Below, in pieces: positions 61,251-64,000 of a DNA stretch of 64,000 nucleotides (position 1 is the first letter of the stretch; every line of letters starts with the position of its first letter). The translations under genes were made by a program, and so were the position numbers. The stretch covers positions 930,001 to 994,000 of the forward strand of contig NZ_JAQSLN010000001.1 in the NCBI RefSeq assembly GCF_028649655.1. The letters are read 5' to 3'. The notes beneath the pieces are model-generated. The model saw only the letters and a program-made list of their open reading frames with translations. It did not search any database and was not told the DNA's origin. The DNA is from Halobacteriovorax sp. GB3 (lineage in GTDB: Bacteria; Bdellovibrionota; Bacteriovoracia; Bacteriovoracales; Bacteriovoracaceae).

Positions 61251-62269
61251 TGAAATCACTAATCCAAAAAGACCGATTTGATGAAATCGTTTCTAAATTT
61301 AAAGACATTAAGCCCATTCTCGTTGTTGGTGATGTGGGTATTGATAAATATACTTATGGTGAAGTTAAAAGAATTTCTCCAGAAGCACCTGTTCCTGTTT
61401 TAGAAGTTACAAAAGAATGGCTTAAGTTAGGTCTTTCTGCCAATATTAGTGACAACCTTAAAGCTTTAGAAGTGAATTCTACATTGTGTGCTGTTGTTGG
61501 TGATGACCAAAATGCTAATGTCTTCGAAACGCTTTTAGAAGATTCTGATCTTTCTACTTGGGGGATTGTTCGTTGTGATCAAAGACCAACAGTTTTCAAA
61601 GAAAGAGTTATGACAACTAATCAACAGATCTGTCGTATCGACTATGAAAATTTAGATTATATTTCTGGTGATGTAGAAAATAAGATTTTTGCTAGAATCC
61701 AGGATCTCTCTAGTGGTCACGATTCTTTAATCTTAGAGGACTACGCCAAAGGTATGCTAACTGAGGGACTTATTCAAAAGTTAGTAAAGCTTTATAAAGA
61801 ACAAAAGAAACTCGTTGCTTGTGATCCTTCAAGAACAACACCTCCTCTTTTTTATAAGGGAATTACACTTTTAAAGCCAAATAGAATTGAAGCAGAACTT
61901 ATGGTTCAGTCTCTTGGTTATAAAGAAAAAAATATTGATAAAATTGCCAGTATTCTTATCGATAAATTAGAACTCGAAAAAATTGTTATTACTTTAGGAT
62001 CTGAAGGGATGGCCCTTATTGATACTAAAGATGATGGTAAACTTAAAATTATTCCAACTGTGGCCAATGAAGTATTTGATGTTTCAGGTGCTGGTGATAC
62101 TGCTATCTCACTGCTTGTTGCCTCTCTAAATGCTGGAGCAACTCTTGAAGAGGCTGCTTGGATAGGAAACTGTGGTGCAGGTGTTGTTGTTGCTAAAAAG
62201 GGAACGGCGACAGTTAATCAAAAAGAACTTGCTGATTTTCATCAAAAGCTTCTTCAATCTGTTAAATAA
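61250..62269 (+). CDS. hldA: D-glycero-beta-D-manno-heptose-7-phosphate kinase (RfaE/HldE kinase domain)
   Basis: A 339-residue PfkB-family kinase. VVGDVGIDKYTYGEVKRISP near the N-terminus and catalytic Asp283 in VSGAGDT are typical of the RfaE domain I. It phosphorylates heptose-7-phosphate at C1 toward ADP-heptose. It lacks the nucleotidyltransferase domain of bifunctional HldE, so a separate HldC-like enzyme is expected elsewhere. In the usual RfaE position SPEAPVPV is followed by GGAxNVAxN; here the loop reads LGLSANISDN, a somewhat divergent substrate loop. The start is GTG, overlapping the upstream stop. Confidence 0.87.
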   Translation: MKSLIQKDRFDEIVSKFKDIKPILVVGDVGIDKYTYGEVKRISPEAPVPVLEVTKEWLKLGLSANISDNLKALEVNSTLCAVVGDDQNANVFETLLEDSDLSTWGIVRCDQRPTVFKERVMTTNQQICRIDYENLDYISGDVENKIFARIQDLSSGHDSLILEDYAKGMLTEGLIQKLVKLYKEQKKLVACDPSRTTPPLFYKGITLLKPNRIEAELMVQSLGYKEKNIDKIASILIDKLELEKIVITLGSEGMALIDTKDDGKLKIIPTVANEVFDVSGAGDTAISLLVASLNAGATLEEAAWIGNCGAGVVVAKKGTATVNQKELADFHQKLLQSVK

Positions 62270-62799
62270 TGAGTGATCTCAAACAAGCTTCCAAGGGTCT
62301 TTTTCTTGGAAGCTTTCTTTTTCATAATCAATACATCACAAAACAAGAATTGATCTCTTTTTGGGAGAGTGAATTTGGTGAATCGATCTATTTTCAGACC
62401 GATCACTGTCCCATGAAAGAGTATTATTCAAAAGAGATGGGAGACGTCGAAAAGTTGGAACGCTTCTTTCTCGTGAGTAGAGTTCCAATGGAAAGAGAAA
62501 GTCTTGTTTCACTTAAAGTTTGGGCCGATCAGCTCGAAAAATCGTATTTTCAAGACGATAAGAGAGTCTTTAATCTCGACATCGGCCTTTTGACTCTAGA
62601 GAATTTTAGCCTTGCTACCGGAAAGAGTTATGCTCATCGCATATATTTGGGGCAGGGTGTTTATAGCGATCTTAATCACACTTTTTCTAATAAATCTTTC
62701 GAGCCTCTACCTTGGACATATCCCGATTATAAAACCTCTGAATTTATTGATTATTTAAATTACTTAAGAGGAATTCTTTTTCTTTCATTAAAAAAATAA
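62269..62799 (+). CDS. DUF4416 family protein
   Basis: A 176-residue protein with the DUF4416 pattern: FNLDIGLLTLENFSLATGKS, then AHRIYLGQGVYSDL and PLPWTYPDYKT. The family is conserved in deltaproteobacteria-like groups and has no assigned function. Its ATG overlaps the hldA stop (TAATG), so it is the last gene of the cmk-GT9-hldA operon and may be linked to LPS or sugar metabolism by context. Confidence 0.85.
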   Translation: MSDLKQASKGLFLGSFLFHNQYITKQELISFWESEFGESIYFQTDHCPMKEYYSKEMGDVEKLERFFLVSRVPMERESLVSLKVWADQLEKSYFQDDKRVFNLDIGLLTLENFSLATGKSYAHRIYLGQGVYSDLNHTFSNKSFEPLPWTYPDYKTSEFIDYLNYLRGILFLSLKK

Positions 62800-62809
62800 C
62801 GAGAACTCT

Positions 62810-62837
62810 TTGGTCATTTTTAGACTCGAGATATAAT
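62810..62837 (+). promoter_or_regulatory. Strong sigma-70 promoter of the unidentified RNA
   Basis: TTGGTC (62810-62815), a 16-base spacer and a perfect TATAAT (62832-62837). It is the best -10 match noted in the window. The predicted start is the A at about 62845. No coding frame of convincing length follows before the terminator. Confidence 0.8.
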
Positions 62838-62844
62838 TGATCTC

Positions 62845-63269
62845 AACTAAAAACCCGTCGAAAGGGCGAGATGTAGCGAAAGCTTATTCGAGCAACGTTT
62901 TTATCCTAAGGGGTGATACCTAGAGCGGATTAAAAACTACCGAAACGGTAAAAGCAGCTTTCTTTACAATTGGAGATCATGGTGATTTTCAGTTGAAAGA
63001 CATGCGGGTCATAGAGGTGTGGTGAGCACTTCTTTGAAAGAAAGTTTTGTTTTTGGGGGTGATGATTGGGACCATAGCTTATTGGTGACATTCACGAGAC
63101 ATTCACCGAGTTCGTTTCTAAGGATTAATTCCTCTTAAAGTTTTGTGAGGAAATCTGCTTACCGGGAGCACTGGAAACGTCCTCAGAGTAGACTCTGTCG
63201 AGAGTTCTCTACTTACAAGCATGAGATTAATTTAAGATGGCCAGGTGAAATCCCTGGCCTTAGTTTTTT
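62845..63269 (+). ncRNA. Unidentified long structured non-coding RNA (about 425 nt)
   Basis: The stretch has a perfect promoter, no credible ORF and a rho-independent terminator. Local pairings are dense: AGC-GAAA-GCT (62875-62884, a GNRA loop), GTTTTTATCC with GGATTAAAAAC (62897-62906/62927-62937), TACCG-AAA-CGGTA (62938-62950), GGTGA with TCACC (63084-63088/63103-63107), TTCCTC with GAGGAA (63129-63134/63147-63152), and GTAGA-CTCT-GTCG-AGAG..TCTAC (63188-63212). I could not match it to tmRNA (no tag frame or TPsiC-like box), RNase P RNA (no GAGGAAAGTCC box), 6S, SRP or c-di-GMP riboswitch signatures. It may be a lineage-specific abundant RNA. Secondary structure was judged by eye. Confidence 0.7.
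63239..63269 (+). terminator. Terminator of the unidentified RNA
   Basis: GGCCAGG (63239-63245), seven-base loop, CCTGGCC (63253-63259), then TTAGTTTTTT. It overlaps the stop codon of the convergent small gene by two bases. Confidence 0.9.
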
Positions 63270-63609
63270 AGTCGCACTTTATTTTATTCATCTTTATTTT
63301 TCTTACTTTTTCTGGAACGTATTGAAACCCATCTTCTCCTGTTGAAAGAGCGTGTATTTCTATTTGATTATTCGTTAAGTAGAAAAGGCCTCCATCATCA
63401 TCACCGCTACAGCGAAGTGACTGGTCCTCATTCCAACAATCAAAAATAAGTTCATGAGCTTTAACTTTTTCTTTTATAAAAAGATGTGCCTTCGTTTTAT
63501 CTATTCTGATTTTAAGCTCCAGGTCAGCATCTAGCATTGTGCTCAAACAGCTTGCATAGACAGAGCTTGAAAAGAAAAAGAAAAGAATAATTCTATTCAC
63601 TACATTCAT
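63268..63609 (-). CDS. Small exported protein of unknown function
   Basis: A 113-residue protein with a signal peptide (cleavage near VYASC) and several cysteines (CLSTM, FDCWN, LRCSGDDD, and near the C-terminus). The mature part of about 94 residues appears beta-rich. No family is recognised. Its start overlaps the end of the YkuD_2-like gene by 17 bases, so the two are probably translated together, suggesting a periplasmic partner. Confidence 0.65.
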   Translation of the reverse strand: MNVVNRIILFFFFSSSVYASCLSTMLDADLELKIRIDKTKAHLFIKEKVKAHELIFDCWNEDQSLRCSGDDDGGLFYLTNNQIEIHALSTGEDGFQYVPEKVRKIKMNKIKCD

Positions 63610-64000
63610 TGATATCCTCGATGAGAGATTTTTTATAATTTAAAACAAGAGAGGGGCCTTTCTTTGCGAGATCATCAATCATTGGCCAATTGTCTTTATC
63701 AATAGAAGGGCAACCCGCACTTGATTGGTAGGGTGAGACGTGCATATGCTTGGCATCTGTTGCGGAACGATCATTGCTTTTATTCAGTCCAAAAAGAGCA
63801 ATGCCGTGAGCGATTCCCTTTGGGTTTTTCTTTCGAATGGGACCGTAGTGCTTCCTGTCTTTCGCTGGATTTGTTGCAGCGTAATTAAAGACTTTAGATC
63901 CTGTAAAGAAAGCACCAACAAGTGTTGTCCCAAGTCCTGGTTTGTTTTTGTAGCCATTTTTTTTCTTACAAGTACCGTAACCAAGATTTGCAGTTTCAAT
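63593..64000 (-). CDS. YkuD_2-type murein L,D-transpeptidase-like protein, 5' end missing
   Basis: The frame is open from the window edge to a TAG at 63593-63595 and gives 135 residues of C-terminal sequence. KGIAHGIALFGLNKSNDRS and MHVSPYQSSAGCPSID match the catalytic block of the L,D-transpeptidase-like family PF13645 (a conserved His followed by S-x-GCP). Such proteins are exported and probably act on peptidoglycan cross-links. The signal peptide and start lie beyond the window. It overlaps the small exported protein gene downstream. Confidence 0.8.
   Translation of the reverse strand: METANLGYGTCKKKNGYKNKPGLGTTLVGAFFTGSKVFNYAATNPAKDRKHYGPIRKKNPKGIAHGIALFGLNKSNDRSATDAKHMHVSPYQSSAGCPSIDKDNWPMIDDLAKKGPSLVLNYKKSLIEDINECSE

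Noticed and set aside
62845-63269. RNA as tmRNA or RNase P RNA
   Set aside because: No tag-peptide frame or TPsiC-like box for tmRNA. The GAGGAAA near 63147 is followed by TCTGCTT, not GTCC, and lies near the 3' end where the RNase P box should be near the 5' end.
63145-63345. 66-residue ORF inside the unidentified RNA
   Set aside because: It overlaps strong RNA helices and the terminator and runs through the terminator stem. No ribosome site is convincing and the composition is not protein-like.
1-64000. CRISPR arrays, insertion sequences, tRNA or rRNA genes
   Set aside because: Read through for spaced direct repeats, transposase motifs and tRNA-like cloverleaf boxes; none was convincing. 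A covariance-model scan would be decisive.

Overview
The window looks like chromosome of an AT-rich Gram-negative bacterium. LPS-core genes (heptosyltransferase-like GT9, heptose-7-phosphate kinase), a system II cytochrome c assembly pair (ResB/CcsA) and many lipoproteins and signal-peptide proteins support Gram-negative. The load of exported proteases and large exported proteins I cannot place suggests the Bdellovibrionota (Bacteriovorax/Halobacteriovorax-like predators). That placement is inference; no rRNA or marker gene is present to fix it. I see no tRNA, rRNA, insertion sequence, prophage or CRISPR array.

Layout. 1-3.75 kb: the tail of one gene, then a tight + strand operon of a CrtI-like FAD oxidoreductase, FabG, FabZ and a FabI-like reductase, closed by a terminator. 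3.9-11.5 kb: a very large GLUG-repeat lipoprotein, a peroxiredoxin-glutaredoxin fusion, a 692-residue exported protein and a small beta-barrel. 11.5-19.6 kb: a - strand operon reading regulator, ketosynthase, acyl carrier protein, second CrtI-like FAD oxidoreductase, oleA, oleB, oleC, oleD. 20-26.8 kb: a lipoprotein, a 1009-residue exported protein and a subtilisin-like protease. 26.8-40 kb: a ParB-like protein, a trypsin-like lipoprotein, CcsA/ResB, a membrane acyltransferase-like protein, a penicillin-acylase-type hydrolase, a thiamine pyrophosphokinase-like protein, cytochrome c, GNAT, and a response regulator coupled to an exported protein. 40-47.7 kb: PutA, ProC, a DUF4442 protein, NIF3 and a TPR protein. 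48-55 kb: two Ser-rich exported proteins sharing a C-terminal tail, with a thioesterase, an M15 peptidase, a YiiX-like hydrolase and a methyltransferase. 55-62.8 kb: a CaiB-like protein, a DUF255 protein, a lytic transglycosylase, then cmk-GT9-hldA-DUF4416. 62.8-63.27 kb: a probable structured non-coding RNA of about 425 nt with its own promoter and terminator. The window ends in a YkuD_2-type protein.

The main system is lipid or hydrocarbon synthesis. The oleABCD set has its catalytic residues in the spacing known from Xanthomonas OleA, and shares an operon with a dedicated ketosynthase, carrier protein and CrtI-like oxidoreductase. The first operon supplies the ketoreductase, dehydratase and enoyl reductase that the ole operon lacks, plus a paralogous CrtI-like enzyme. 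Together they could build a specialised, perhaps polyunsaturated, acyl chain and join two of them head to head into a long-chain olefin. The second notable item is the unidentified RNA at 62845-63269. A third is a pair of sigma-54-like promoters, each associated with copies of the same upstream octamer.
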